From Nemopilema nomurai (taxonomy: Eukaryota > Cnidaria > Scyphozoa > Rhizostomeae > Rhizostomatidae), in assembly GCA_003864495.1 (NCBI GenBank), contig ML133500.1, forward strand, positions 1 through 64,000: a stretch of 64,000 nt of DNA, read 5' to 3'. The position numbers were made by a program, and so were the translations under genes. This document shows, piece after piece, positions 40,001 to 51,637 of the stretch. The notes beneath the pieces were generated by a model that worked only from the letters and a program-made list of their open reading frames with translations, ran no database searches and was not told the DNA's origin. Numbering within the stretch: position 1 is the stretch's first letter; every line of letters starts with the position of its first letter.

Positions 40001-43000
40001 GCGTTCTGCGTAAAACGGGGCAACTTCGAAAACCACCCATATCTTGCAAAATACACGTCTAAGAGCTGAACCAAGTACACCAATAGGTTGCCCTTGTTCT
40101 GCTCTACAAGGCGGGGTAGAAAAAAGGTCTGAATTTTGCATCAGTTTTGACCAATTTTGCAAGGCTATAGCCTTAGCGTTCTGCGTAAAACGGGGCAACT
40201 TCGAAAACCACCCATATCTTGCAAAATACACGTCTAAGAGCTGAACCAAGTACACCAATAGGTTGCCCTTGTTTGCTCTACAAGGCGGGGTAGAAAAAAG
40301 GTCTGAATTTTGCATCAGTTTTGACCAATTTTGCAAGGCTATAGCCTTAGCGTTCTGCGTAAAACGGGGCAACTTCGAAAACCACCATATCTTGCAAAAT
40401 ACACGTCTAAGAGCTGAACCAAGTACACCAATAGGTTGCCCTTGTTCTGCTCTACAAGGCGGGTAGAAAACAAGGTCTGAATTTTGCATCAGTTTTGACC
40501 AATTTTGCAAGGCTATAGCCTTAGCGTTCTGCGTAAAACGGGGCAACTTTGAAAACCACCCATATCTTGCAAAATACACGTCTAAGAGCTGAACCAAGTA
40601 CACCAATAGGTTGCCCTTGTTCTGCTCTACAAGGCGGGGTAGAAAAAAGGTCTGAATTTTGCATCAGTTTTGACCAATTTTGCAAGGCTATAGCCTTAGC
40701 GTTCTGCGTAAAACGGGGCAACTTCGAAAACCACCATATCTTGCAAAATACACGTCTAAGAGCTGAACCAAGTACACCAATAGGTTGCCCTTGTTCTGCT
40801 CTACAAGGCGGGGTAGAAAACAAGGTCTGAATTTTGCATCAGTTTTGACCAATTTTGCAAGGCTATAGCCTTAGCGTTCTGCGTAAAACGGGGCAACTTT
40901 GAAAACCACCCATATCTTGCAAAATACACGTCTAAGAGCTGAACCAAGTACACCAATAGGTTGCCCTTGTCTGCTCTACAAGGCGGGGTAGAAAACAAGG
41001 TCTGAATTTTGCATCAGTTTTGACCAATTTTGCAAGGCTATAGCCTTAGCGTTCTGCGTAAAACGGGGCAACTTCGAAAACCACCATATCTTGCAAAATA
41101 CACGTCTAAGAGCTGAACCAAGTACACCAATAGGTTGCCCTTGTTCTGCTCTACAAGGCGGGGTAGAAAACAAGGTCTGAATTTTGCATCAGTTTTGACC
41201 AATTTTGCAAGGCTATAGCCTTAGCGTTCTGCGTAAAACGGGGCAACTTCGAAAACCACTATCTTGCAAAATACACGTCTAAGAGCTGAACCAAGTACAC
41301 CAATAGGTTGCCCTTGTTCTGCTCTACAAGGCGGGGTAGAAAACAAGGTCTGAATTTTGCATCAGTTTTGACCAATTTTGCAAGGCTATAGCCTTAGCGT
41401 TCTGCGTAAAACGGGGCAACTTCGAAAACCACCATATCTTGCAAAATACACGTCTAAGAGCTGAACCAAGTACACCAATAGGTTGCCCTTGTTCTGCTCT
41501 ACAAGGCGGGGTAGAAAAAAGGTCTGAATTTTGCATCAGTTTTGACCAATTTTGCAAGGCTATAGCCTTAGCGTTCTGCGTAAAACGGGGCAACTTTGAA
41601 AACCACCCATATCTTGCAAAATACACGTCTAAGAGCTGAACCAAGTACACCAATAGGTTGCCCTTGTTCTGCTCTACAAGGCGGGGAGAAAACAGGTCTG
41701 AATTTTGCATCAGTTTTGACCAATTTGCAAGGCTATAGCCTTAGCGTTCTGCGTAAAACGGGGCAACTTCGAAAACCACCCATATCTTGCAAAATACACG
41801 TCTAAGAGCTGAACCAAGTACACCAATAGGTTGCCCTTGTTCTGCTCTACAAGGCGGGGTAGAAAAAAAGGTCTGAATTTTGCATCAGTTTTGACCAATT
41901 TTGCAAGGCTATAGCCTTAGCGTTCTGCGTAAAACGGGGCAACTTTGAAAACCACCCATATCTTGCAAAATACACGTCTAAGAGCTGAACCAAGTACACC
42001 AATAGGTTGCCCTTGTTCTGCTCTACAAGGCGGGGAGAAAAAAGGTCTGAATTTTGCATCAGTTTTGACCAATTTTGCAAGGCTATAGCCTTAGCGTTCT
42101 GCGTAAAACGGGGCAACTTTGAAAACCACCCATATCTTGCAAAATACACGTCTAAGAGCTGAACCAAGTACACCAATAGGTTGCCCTTGTTCTGCTCTAC
42201 AAGGCGGGGTAGAAAAAAGGTCTGAATTTTGCATCAGTTTTGACCAATTTTGCAAGGCTATAGCCTTAGCGTTCTGCGTAAAACGGGGCAACTTTGAAAA
42301 CCACCCATATCTTGCAAAATACACGTCTAAGAGCTGAACCAAGTACACCAATAGGTTGCCCTTGTTCTGCTCTACAAGGCGGGTAGAAAACAAGGTCTGA
42401 ATTTTGCATCAGTTTTGACCAATTTTGCAAGGCTATAGCCTTAGCGTTCTGCGTAAAACGGGGCAACTTTGAAAACCACCCATATCTTGCAAAATACACG
42501 TCTAAGAGCTGAACCAAGTACACCAATAGCCCTTGTTCTGCTCTACAAGGCGGTAGAAAACAAGGTCTGAATTTTGCATCAGTTTTGACCAATTTTGCAA
42601 ACTATAGCCTTAGCGTTCTGCGTAAAACGGGGCAACTTTGAAAACCACCATATCTTGCAAAATACACGTCTAAGAGCTGAACCAAGTACACCAATAGGTT
42701 GCCCTTGTTTGCTCTACAAGGCGGTAGAAAACAAGGTCTGAATTTTGCATCAGTTTTGACCAATTTTGCAAGGCTATAGCCTTAGCGTTCTGCGTAAAAC
42801 GGGGCAACTTTGAAAACCACCATATCTTGCAAAATACACGTCTAAGAGCTGAACCAAGTACACCAATAGGTTGCCCTTGTTCTGCTCTACAAGGCGGGGT
42901 AGAAAACAAGGTCTGAATTTTGCATCAGTTTTGACCAATTTTGCAAGGCTATAGCCTTAGCGTTCTGCGTAAAACGGGCAACTTTGAAAACCACCCATAT

Positions 43001-46000
43001 CTTGCAAAATACACGTCTAAGAGCTGAACCAAGTACACCAATAGGTTGCCCTTGTTCTGCTCTACAAGGCGGAGAAAAAATGAATTTTGCATCAGTTTTG
43101 ACCAATTTTGCAAGGCTATAGCCTTAGCGTTCTGCGTAAAACGGGCAACTTCGAAAACCACCCATATCTTGCAAAATACACGTCTAAGAGCTGAACCAAG
43201 TACACCAATAGGTTGCCCTTGTTCTGCTCTACAAGGCGGGGTAGAAAACAAGGTCTGAATTTTGCATCAGTTTTGACCAATTTTGCAAGGCTATAGCCTT
43301 AGCGTTCTGCGTAAAACGGGGCAACTTTGAAAACCACCCATATCTTGCAAAATACACGTCTAAGAGCTGAACCAAGTACACCAATAGGTTGCCCTTGTTC
43401 TGCTCTACAAGGGGGTAGAAAAAGGTCTGAATTTTGCATCAGTTTTGACCAATTTTGCAAGGCTATAGCCTTAGCGTTCTGCGTAAAACGGGGCAACTTT
43501 GAAAACCACCCATATCTTGCAAAATACACGTCTAAGAGCTGAACCAAGTACACCAATAGGTTGCCCTTGTTCTGCTCTACAAGGCGGGGTAGAAAACAAG
43601 GTCTGAATTTTGCATCAGTTTTGACCAATTTTGCAAGGCTATAGCCTTAGCGTTCTGCGTAAAACGGGGCAACTTTGAAAACCACCCATATCTTGCAAAA
43701 TACACGTCTAAGAGCTGAACCAAGTACACCAATAGGTTGCCCTTGTTCTGCTCTACAAGGCGGGGTAGAAAACAAGGTCTGAATTTTGCATCAGTTTTGA
43801 CCAATTTTGCAAGGCTATAGCCTTAGCGTTCTGCGTAAAACGGGGCAACTTTGAAAACCACCCATATCTTGCAAAATACACGTCTAAGAGCTGAACCAAG
43901 TACACCAATAGGTTGCCCTTGTTGCTCTACAAGGCGGGTAGAAAAAAGGTCTGAATTTTGCATCAGTTTTGACCAATTTTGCAAGGCTATAGCCTTAGCG
44001 TTCTGCGTAAAACGGGGCAACTTTGAAAACCACCCATATCTTGCAAAATACACGTCTAAGAGCTGAACCAAGTACACCAATAGGTTGCCCTTGTTCTGCT
44101 CTACAAGGCGGGGTAGAAAAAAGGTCTGAATTTTGCATCAGTTTTGACCAATTTTGCAAGGCTATAGCCTTAGCGTTCTGCGTAAAACGGGGCAACTTTG
44201 AAAACCACCCATATCTTGCAAAATACACGTCTAAGAGCTGAACCAAGTACACCAATAGGTTGCCCTTGTTCTGCTCTACAAGGCGGGGGTAGAAAACAAG
44301 GTCTGAATTTTGCATCAGTTTTGACCAATTTTGCAAGGCTATAGCCTTAGCGTTCTGCGTAAAACGGGCAACTTTGAAAACCACCCATATCTTGCAAAAT
44401 ACACGTCTAAGAGCTGAACCAAGTACACCAATAGGTTGCCCTTGTTCTGCTCTACAAGGCGGGGGTAGAAAACAAGGTCTGAATTTTGCATCAGTTTTGA
44501 CCAATTTTGCAAGGCTATAGCCTTAGCGTTCTGCGTAAAACGGGGCAACTTTGAAAACCATATCTTGCAAAATACACGTCTAAGAGCTGAACCAAGTACA
44601 CCAATAGGTTGCCCTTGTTCTGCTCTACAAGGCGGGTAGAAAACAAGGTCTGAATTTTGCATCAGTTTTGACCAATTTTGCAAGGCTATAGCCTTAGCGT
44701 TCTGCGTAAAACGGGGCAACTTTGAAAACCACCCATATCTTGCAAAATACACGTCTAAGAGCTGAACCAAGTACACCAATAGGTTGCCCTTGTTCTGCTC
44801 TACAAGGCGGGGTAGAAAACAAGGTCTGAATTTTGCATCAGTTTTGACCAATTTTGCAAGGCTATAGCCTTAGCGTTCTGCGTAAAACGGGGCAACTTCG
44901 AAAACCACCCATATCTTGCAAAATACACGTCTAAGAGCTGAACCAAGTACACCAATAGGTTGCCCTTGTTCTGCTCTACAAGGCGGGAGAAAAAAGGTCT
45001 GAATTTTGCATCAGTTTTGACCAATTTTGCAAGGCTATAGCCTTAGCGTTCTGCGTAAAACGGGCAACTTTGAAAACCACCCATATCTTGCAAAATACAC
45101 GTCTAAGAGCTGAACCAAGTACACCAATAGGTTGCCCTTGTTCTGCTCTACAAGGCGGGTAGAAAAAAGGTCTGAATTTTGCATCAGTTTTGACCAATTT
45201 TGCAAGGCTATAGCCTTAGCGTTCTGCGTAAAACGGGGCAACTTTGAAAACCACCCATATCTTGCAAAATACACGTCTAAGAGCTGAACCAAGTACACCA
45301 ATAGGTTGCCCTTGTTCTGCTCTACAAGGCGGGTAGAAAAAAGGTCTGAATTTTGCATCAGTTTTGACCAATTTTGCAAGGCTATAGCCTTAGCGTTCTG
45401 CGTAAAACGGGGCAACTTTGAAAACCACCCATATCTTGCAAAATACACGTCTAAGAGCTGAACCAAGTACACCAATAGGTTGCCCTTGTTCTGCTCTACA
45501 AGGCGGGGTAGAAAACAAGGTCTGAATTTTGCATCAGTTTTGACCAATTTTGCAAGGCTATAGCCTTAGCGTTCTGCGTAAAACGGGGCAACTTTGAAAA
45601 CCACCCATATCTTGCAAAATACACGTCTAAGAGCTGAACCAAGTACACCAATAGGTTGCCCTTGTTCTGCTCTACAAGGCGGGGGTAGAAAACAAGGTCT
45701 GAATTTTGCATCAGTTTTGACCAATTTTGCAAGGCTATAGCCTTAGCGTTCTGCGTAAAACGGGGCAACTTCGAAAACCACCCATATCTTGCAAAATACA
45801 CGTCTAAGAGCTGAACCAAGTACACCAATAGGTTGCCCTTGTTCTGCTCTACAAGGCGGGGTAGAAAACAAGGTCTGAATTTTGCATCAGTTTTGACCAA
45901 TTTTGCAAGGCTATAGCCTTAGCGTTCTGCGTAAAACGGGCAACTTTGAAAAACCCATATCTTGCAAAATACACGTCTAAGAGCTGAACCAAGTACACCA

Positions 46001-49000
46001 ATAGGTTGCCCTTGTTCTGCTCTACAAGGCGGGGTAGAAAACAAGGTCTGAATTTTGCATCAGTTTTGACCAATTTTGCAAGGCTATAGCCTTAGCGTTC
46101 TGCGTAAAACGGGGCAACTTTGAAAACCACCCATATCTTGCAAAATACACGTCTAAGAGCTGAACCAAGTACACCAATAGGTTGCCCTTGTTCTGCTCTA
46201 CAAGGCGGGGGTAGAAAACAAGGTCTGAATTTTGCATCAGTTTTGACCAATTTTGCAAGGCTATAGCCTTAGCGTTCTGCGTAAAACGGGCAACTTTGAA
46301 AACCACCCATATCTTGCAAAATACACGTCTAAGAGCTGAACCAAGTACACCAATAGGTTGCCCTTGTTCTGCTCTACAAGGCGGGTAGAAAACAAGGTCT
46401 GAATTTTGCATCAGTTTTGACCAATTTTGCAAGGCTATAGCCTTAGCGTTCTGCGTAAAACGGGGCAACTTTGAAAACCACCCATATCTTGCAAAATACA
46501 CGTCTAAGAGCTGAACCAAGTACACCAATAGGTTGCCCTTGTTCTGCTCTACAAGGCGGGGTAGAAAACAAGGTCTGAATTTTGCATCAGTTTTGACCAA
46601 TTTTGCAAGGCTATAGCCTTAGCGTTCTGCGTAAAACGGGGCAACTTTGAAAACCACCCATATCTTGCAAAATACACGTCTAAGAGCTGAACCAAGTACA
46701 CCAATAGGTTGCCCTTGTTCTGCTCTACAAGGCGGGGTAGAAAACAAGGTCTGAATTTTGCATCAGTTTTGACCAATTTTGCAAGGCTATAGCCTTAGCG
46801 TTCTGCGTAAAACGGGCAACTTGAAAACCACCCATATCTTGCAAAATACACGTCTAAGAGCTGAACCAAGTACACCAATAGGTTGCCCTTGTTCTGCTCT
46901 ACAAGGCGGTAGAAAAAAGGTCTGAATTTTGCATCAGTTTTGACCAATTTTGCAAGGCTATAGCCTTAGCGTTCTGCGTAAAACGGGCAACTTTGAAAAC
47001 CACCCATATCTTGCAAAATACACGTCTAAGAGCTGAACCAAGTACACCAATAGGTTGCCCTTGTTCTGCTCTACAAGGCGGGGTAGAAAAAAGGTCTGAA
47101 TTTTGCATCAGTTTTGACCAATTTTGCAAGGCTATAGCCTTAGCGTTCTGCGTAAAACGGGGCAACTTCGAAAACCACCCATATCTTGCAAAATACACGT
47201 CTAAGAGCTGAACCAAGTACACCAATAGGTTGCCCTTGTTCTGCTCTACAAGGCGGGTAGAAAAAAGGTCTGAATTTTGCATCAGTTTTGACCAATTTTG
47301 CAAGGCTATAGCCTTAGCGTTCTGCGTAAAACGGGGCAACTTTGAAAACCACCCATATCTTGCAAAATACACGTCTAAGAGCTGAACCAAGTACACCAAT
47401 AGGTTGCCCTTGTTCTGCTCTACAAGGCGGGGTAGAAAACAAGGTCTGAATTTTGCATCAGTTTTGACCAATTTTGCAAGGCTATAGCCTTAGCGTTCTG
47501 CGTAAAACGGGGCAACTTTGAAAACCACCCATATCTTGCAAAATACACGTCTAAGAGCTGAACCAAGTACACCAATAGGTTGCCCTTGTTCTGCTCTACA
47601 AGGCGGGGTAGAAAACAAGGTCTGAATTTTGCATCAGTTTTGACCAATTTTGCAAGGCTATAGCCTTAGCGTTCTGCGTAAAACGGGGCAACTTTGAAAA
47701 CCACCCATATCTTGCAAAATACACGTCTAAGAGCTGAACCAAGTACACCAATAGGTTGCCCTTGTTCTGCTCTACAAGGCGGGTAGAAAAAAGGTCTGAA
47801 TTTTGCATCAGTTTTGACCAATTTTGCAAGGCTATAGCCTTAGCGTTCTGCGTAAAACGGGCAACTTCGAAAAACCCATATCTTGCAAAATACACGTCTA
47901 AGAGCTGAACCAAGTACACCAATAGGTTGCCCTTGTTCTGCTCTACAAGGCGGGGTAGAAAACAAGGTCTGAATTTTGCATCAGTTTTGACCAATTTTGC
48001 AAGGCTATAGCCTTAGCGTTCTGCGTAAAACGGGCAACTTCGAAAAACCCATATCTTGCAAAATACACGTCTAAGAACTGAACCAAGTACACCAATAGGT
48101 TGCCCTTGTTCTGCTCTACAAGGCGGGGGTAGAAAAAAGGTCTGAATTTTGCATCAGTTTTGACCGCTATAGCCTTAGCGTTCTGCGTAAAACGGGGCAA
48201 CTTGAAAACCACCCATATCTTGCAAAATACACGTCTAAGAGCTGAACCAAGTACACCAATAGGTTGCCCTTGTTCTGCTCTACAAGGCGGGGTAGAAAAC
48301 AAGGTCTGAATTTTGCATCAGTTTTGACCAATTTTGCAAGGCTATAGCCTTAGCGTTCTGCGTAAAACGGGGCAACTTCGAAAACCACCCATATCTTGCA
48401 AAATACACGTCTAAGAGCTGAACCAAGTACACCAATAGGTTGCCCTTGTTCTGCTCTACAAGGCGGGGTAGAAAACAAGGTCTGAATTTTGCATCAGTTT
48501 TGACCAATTTTGCAAGGCTATAGCCTTAGCGTTCTGCGTAAAACGGGGCAACTTGAAAACCACCCATATCTTGCAAAATACACGTCTAAGAGCTGAACCA
48601 AGTACACCAATAGGTTGCCCTTGTTCTGCTCTACAAGGCGGGGGTAAAAACAAGGTCTGAATTTTGCATCAGTTTTGACCAATTTTGCAAGGCTATAGCC
48701 TTAGCGTTCTGCGTAAAACGGGGCAACTTTGAAAACCACCCATATCTTGCAAAATACACGTCTAAGAGCTGAACCAAGTACACCAATAGGTTGCCCTTGT
48801 TCTGCTCTACAAGGCGGGGTAGAAAACAAGGTCTGAATTTTGCATCAGTTTTGACCAATTTTGCAAGGCTATAGCCTTAGCGTTCTGCGTAAAACGGGGC
48901 AACTTGAAAACCACCCATATCTTGCAAAATACACGTCTAAGAGCTGAACCAAGTACACCAATAGGTTGCCCTTGTTTGCTCTACAAGGGGTAGAAAACAA

Positions 49001-49783
49001 GGTCTGAATTTTGCATCAGTTTTGACCAATTTTGCAAGGCTATAGCCTTAGCGTTCTGCGTAAAACGGGGCAACTTGAAAACCACCCATATCTTGCAAAA
49101 TACACGTCTAAGAGCTGAACCAAGTACACCAATAGGTTGCCCTTGTTCTGCTCTACAAGGCGGGGTAGAAAAAAGGTCTGAATTTTGCATCAGTTTTGAC
49201 CAATTTTGCAAGGCTATAGCCTTAGCGTTCTGCGTAAAACGGGGCAACTTCGAAAACCACCCATATCTTGCAAAATACACGTCTAAGAGCTGAACCAAGT
49301 ACACCAATAGGTTGCCCTTGTTCTGCTCTACAAGGCGGGGTAGAAAACAAGGTCTGAATTTTGCATCAGTTTTGACCAATTTTGCAAGGCTATAGCCTTA
49401 GCGTTCTGCGTAAAACGGGGCAACTTTGAAAACCACCCATATCTTGCAAAATACACGTCTAAGAGCTGAACCAAGTACACCAATAGGTTGCCCTTGTTCT
49501 GCTCTACAAGGCGGGGGTAGAAAACAAGGTCTGAATTTTGCATCAGTTTTGACCAATTTTGCAAGGCTATAGCCTTAGCGTTCTGCGTAAAACGGGGCAA
49601 CTTTGAAAACCACCCATATCTTGCAAAATACACGTCTAAGAGCTGAACCAAGTACACCAATAGGTTGCCCTTGTTCTGCTCTACAAGGCGGGGTAGAAAA
49701 GGTCTGAATTTTGCATCAGTTTTGACCAATTTTGCAAGGCTATAGCCTTAGCGTTCTGCGTAAAACGGGGCAACTTTGAAAAA
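13086..49783. repeat. 176-bp satellite array 1, about 208 monomers
   Basis: Head-to-tail monomers of 176 bp (many 174-175) fill about 36.7 kb. Each contains a perfect 14-base palindrome AAGGCTATAGCCTT and an inverted pair ATTTTGCAAG / CTTGCAAAAT flanking it. The left edge (13086 to about 13560) is degenerate, as expected at an old array margin. The interior is strongly homogenised. The right edge is not degenerate and ends mid-monomer at 49783. Aberrant units lie near 16189-16262, 18513-18622, 29979-30003, 32731-32815, 34138-34150 and 38466-38475. Because 176 is not a multiple of three and the minus strand has few stops, many overlapping ORFs up to 302 codons appear. They change frame with every indel and are not genes. 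Confidence 0.97.
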
Positions 49784-49870
49784 CTAGAAGCAAACTTTTG
49801 CCATGTGCGCATTTGGATTCAGGCAAACGTTCTCTGCAAACGACAATGCTGTCGCTGCCTCTTTCTTCTT

Positions 49871-49989
49871 ATGACAAACATCTTTGTGTTCATACTATCC
49901 TTCGCGCTTCCTTCGTTGATGCTGGCTGGCAAAGCAAATCCAATTGACGCACTTCACCACAATTGGCCAACTTCCATCCACATAACTAG
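49871..49989 (+). CDS. Candidate upstream exon of RFamide gene, copy B
   Basis: Identical to the candidate exon in block A: an ATG at 49871, a hydrophobic N-terminus, a donor AG|GTATTG at 49990 and an acceptor ending at 50235, joining in frame to the methionine at 50261. The satellite begins only 88 bases upstream of this ATG. Any promoter or first exon located upstream of 3045 in block A is therefore missing here. Confidence 0.35.
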
Positions 49990-50260
49990 GTATTGCGCCT
50001 GGTAACCACCAGAAGTTTAATCGGATCGGGTAGTTTTCGCTAAGCACCTTGCACTTTTCACTGTTGTGTATATTTTGATGCGCCTTCTGTAGAATTCACT
50101 GGTGCCTAATCGCTGCCACAGAATAGAATGTTTTTGAAATAACTTTTCTTTTGAACTACGAGCTGTCTTCCTTGATTTAATTTAGCAATTCTATTACAGG
50201 TAGTGGGAGTATGAAGTTTTCAATTCCTTTTGCAGGCGATTGCGGACGTTGCTTGACGAC

Positions 50261-51637
50261 ATGGCAAAAATCATTAATGTAGCGCTTTGTGCGCTACTGA
50301 TTTCCCAAGTTCTTTGCGAAGTGATCGAGACAAAGAAGACAAAGGACCCTGATGAAGAAGAAGATCCAGAACAGCTCGAAGATGCAAAAAGATCAATAAA
50401 ACAGTGGCTACGAGGGAGATTCGGAAAGAGGGAAGATAACCAGTGGTTGCGAGGAAGATTTGGCAAACGGGAAGATGAGCAGTGGCTGCGAGGGAGATTT
50501 GGCAAACGGGAAGATGAGCAGTGGCTGCGAGGGAGATTTGGCAAAAGAGAAGATGAGCAGTGGCTGCGAGGGAGATTTGGCAAAAGGGAAGATGGGCAGT
50601 GGCTGCGAGGGAGATTTGGCAAAAGAGAAGATGAGCAGTGGCTGCGAGGGAGATTTGGCAAAAGGGAAGATGGGCAGTGGCTGCGAGGGAGATTTGGCAA
50701 AAGGGAAGATGGGCAGTGGCTGCGAGGGAGATTTGGCAAAAGGGAAGATGAGCAGTGGCTGCGAGGGAGATTTGGAAGAGAAGGAAGCCAGTGGCTAAGA
50801 GGAAGATTTGGAAAGGAAGCGGAGCAGTGGTTGAGAGGGAGGTTTGGAAGAGAGGCAGGACAATGGTTAAGAGGTAGATTTGGACGTGAGGCAGGCCAAT
50901 GGCTGAGGGGGAGATTTGGGAAAGAGGCAGGCCAGTGGTTGAGGGGAAGATTTGGTAAAGAAGCTGAAGATGAAGAGGAAGGTCTTGAAGATGAATTTGA
51001 GCAGTGGCTAAGAGGAAGGTTTGGAAAAGAGGTTGATGAACAATGGCTTCGCGGAAGATTTGGAAGGGAAGCACTTCAGTGGCTACGTGGACGATTCGGT
51101 CGAGATTTGGCAGAGCAGTGGCTCAGGGGCCGATTCGGAAAAGAAGCTGAAGAGCAGTGGCTCCGTGGGCGTTTTGGCAAAGAAACAGATGAGGAAGATC
51201 AATGGCTTAGGGGTAGGTTTGGAAAAGAGGCTGCAGAGCAGTGGCTCAGGGGCCGATTCGGAAAAGAAGCTGAAGACCAATGGCTACGTGGACGCTTTGG
51301 AAAAGAGGCCGAGGAGGCAGATCAATGGCTCAGAGGCAGGTTTGGAAAAGAGGCTGAAGAACAGTGGCTTAGAGGTAGATTTGGAAGGGAGGCTTTTGAA
51401 CAATGGCTTAGAGGCAGATTTGGAAGAGATGCAGATGAGCAATGGCTTAGAGGTCGATTCGGTAAGGAGGCTGAGCAATGGCTGAGGGGACGCTTTGGGA
51501 GAGAGGGAGAACAATGGCTGAGAGGACGTTTTGGCAGAGACAACACCAGCTCTAGCGATGAAAAGGACGCCAAGAAGGATGAGGCAAAGGCTAATGAAAA
51601 AAAGGGAATTGAGAAAGCAGAGAAGAGCAAAAAGTAG
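50261..51637 (+). CDS. RFamide neuropeptide preprohormone, copy B (intact)
   Basis: Intact 458-residue precursor of a secreted amidated neuropeptide. Residues 1-19 form the signal peptide. Residues 20-47 are an acidic propeptide ending Lys-Arg-Ser-Ile-Lys. Residues 48-425 hold 29 identical Gln-Trp-Leu-Arg-Gly-Arg-Phe-Gly units, and 426-458 form a Lys/Glu/Asp/Ser tail. Units 1-9 end Gly-Lys-Arg (classical dibasic convertase sites); units 10-29 end Gly-Lys or Gly-Arg followed by Glu or Asp. Every Gln after the first is preceded by a short, mostly acidic linker, as known for cnidarian RFamide precursors in which acidic linkers are trimmed N-terminally. After amidation from Gly and Gln cyclisation the product is pGlu-Trp-Leu-Arg-Gly-Arg-Phe-NH2, expected in neurons. 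The start at 50261 has strong context (GACATGG). The stop TAG 51635-51637 overlaps a GTAAGT donor string. No other peptide variant is present. Confidence 0.93.
   Translation: MAKIINVALCALLISQVLCEVIETKKTKDPDEEEDPEQLEDAKRSIKQWLRGRFGKREDNQWLRGRFGKREDEQWLRGRFGKREDEQWLRGRFGKREDEQWLRGRFGKREDGQWLRGRFGKREDEQWLRGRFGKREDGQWLRGRFGKREDGQWLRGRFGKREDEQWLRGRFGREGSQWLRGRFGKEAEQWLRGRFGREAGQWLRGRFGREAGQWLRGRFGKEAGQWLRGRFGKEAEDEEEGLEDEFEQWLRGRFGKEVDEQWLRGRFGREALQWLRGRFGRDLAEQWLRGRFGKEAEEQWLRGRFGKETDEEDQWLRGRFGKEAAEQWLRGRFGKEAEDQWLRGRFGKEAEEADQWLRGRFGKEAEEQWLRGRFGREAFEQWLRGRFGRDADEQWLRGRFGKEAEQWLRGRFGREGEQWLRGRFGRDNTSSSDEKDAKKDEAKANEKKGIEKAEKSKK
50402..51535 (+). repeat. Intragenic peptide-coding repeats, copy B
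   Basis: Twenty-nine units, all in frame. Units 1-9 follow a 39-base period with almost no synonymous variation. Units 10-29 vary in length and codon use, including one long acidic linker after unit 15 (EAEDEEEGLEDEFE). The amino-acid peptide is invariant although codons vary among the later units, which indicates purifying selection on the peptide. Confidence 0.92.

Larger units (their letters stand above)
3045..49783. repeat. Segmental duplication unit A (gene block plus satellite), about 46.7 kb
   Basis: Sequence from 3045 (CTAGAAGC...) recurs from 49784 at an offset of 46739, changing to 46740 and 46741 after two 1-base indels. The unit contains a candidate 5' exon, the RFamide preprohormone, about 8 kb of flank and then the satellite array. 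The left edge lies in unique DNA; the right edge is where a satellite monomer stops mid-unit and unit B begins. Either a real head-to-tail duplication or a false assembly join could produce this. Confidence 0.9.

Noticed and set aside
13405..49729. Many ORFs of 60-302 codons in the satellite, both strands (for example 31894-32802 minus)
   Set aside because: They are translations of the same 176-base monomer in rotating frames. Frame changes with each 1-base indel, there is no start or splice logic, and similar peptides appear in all three minus-strand frames.
13560..49783. Hammerhead ribozyme (retrozyme) in the satellite monomer
   Set aside because: The minus strand has CTGATGC, not the CTGATGA core, and no correctly placed GAAA partner or cleavage-site stem was found.
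13560..49783. CENP-B box in the satellite
   Set aside because: TTCG is present in some monomers (TTCGAAAACCACCC), but the required A and CGGG positions of the box do not match.
13560..49783. CRISPR-like array
   Set aside because: Monomers are directly adjacent with no unique spacers, and the context is eukaryotic.
13560..49783. Regular higher-order repeat of two or three monomers
   Set aside because: The AAAACAAGG and AAAAAAGG variants and the monomer lengths alternate only irregularly by eye. A self-alignment would be needed to claim a fixed period.
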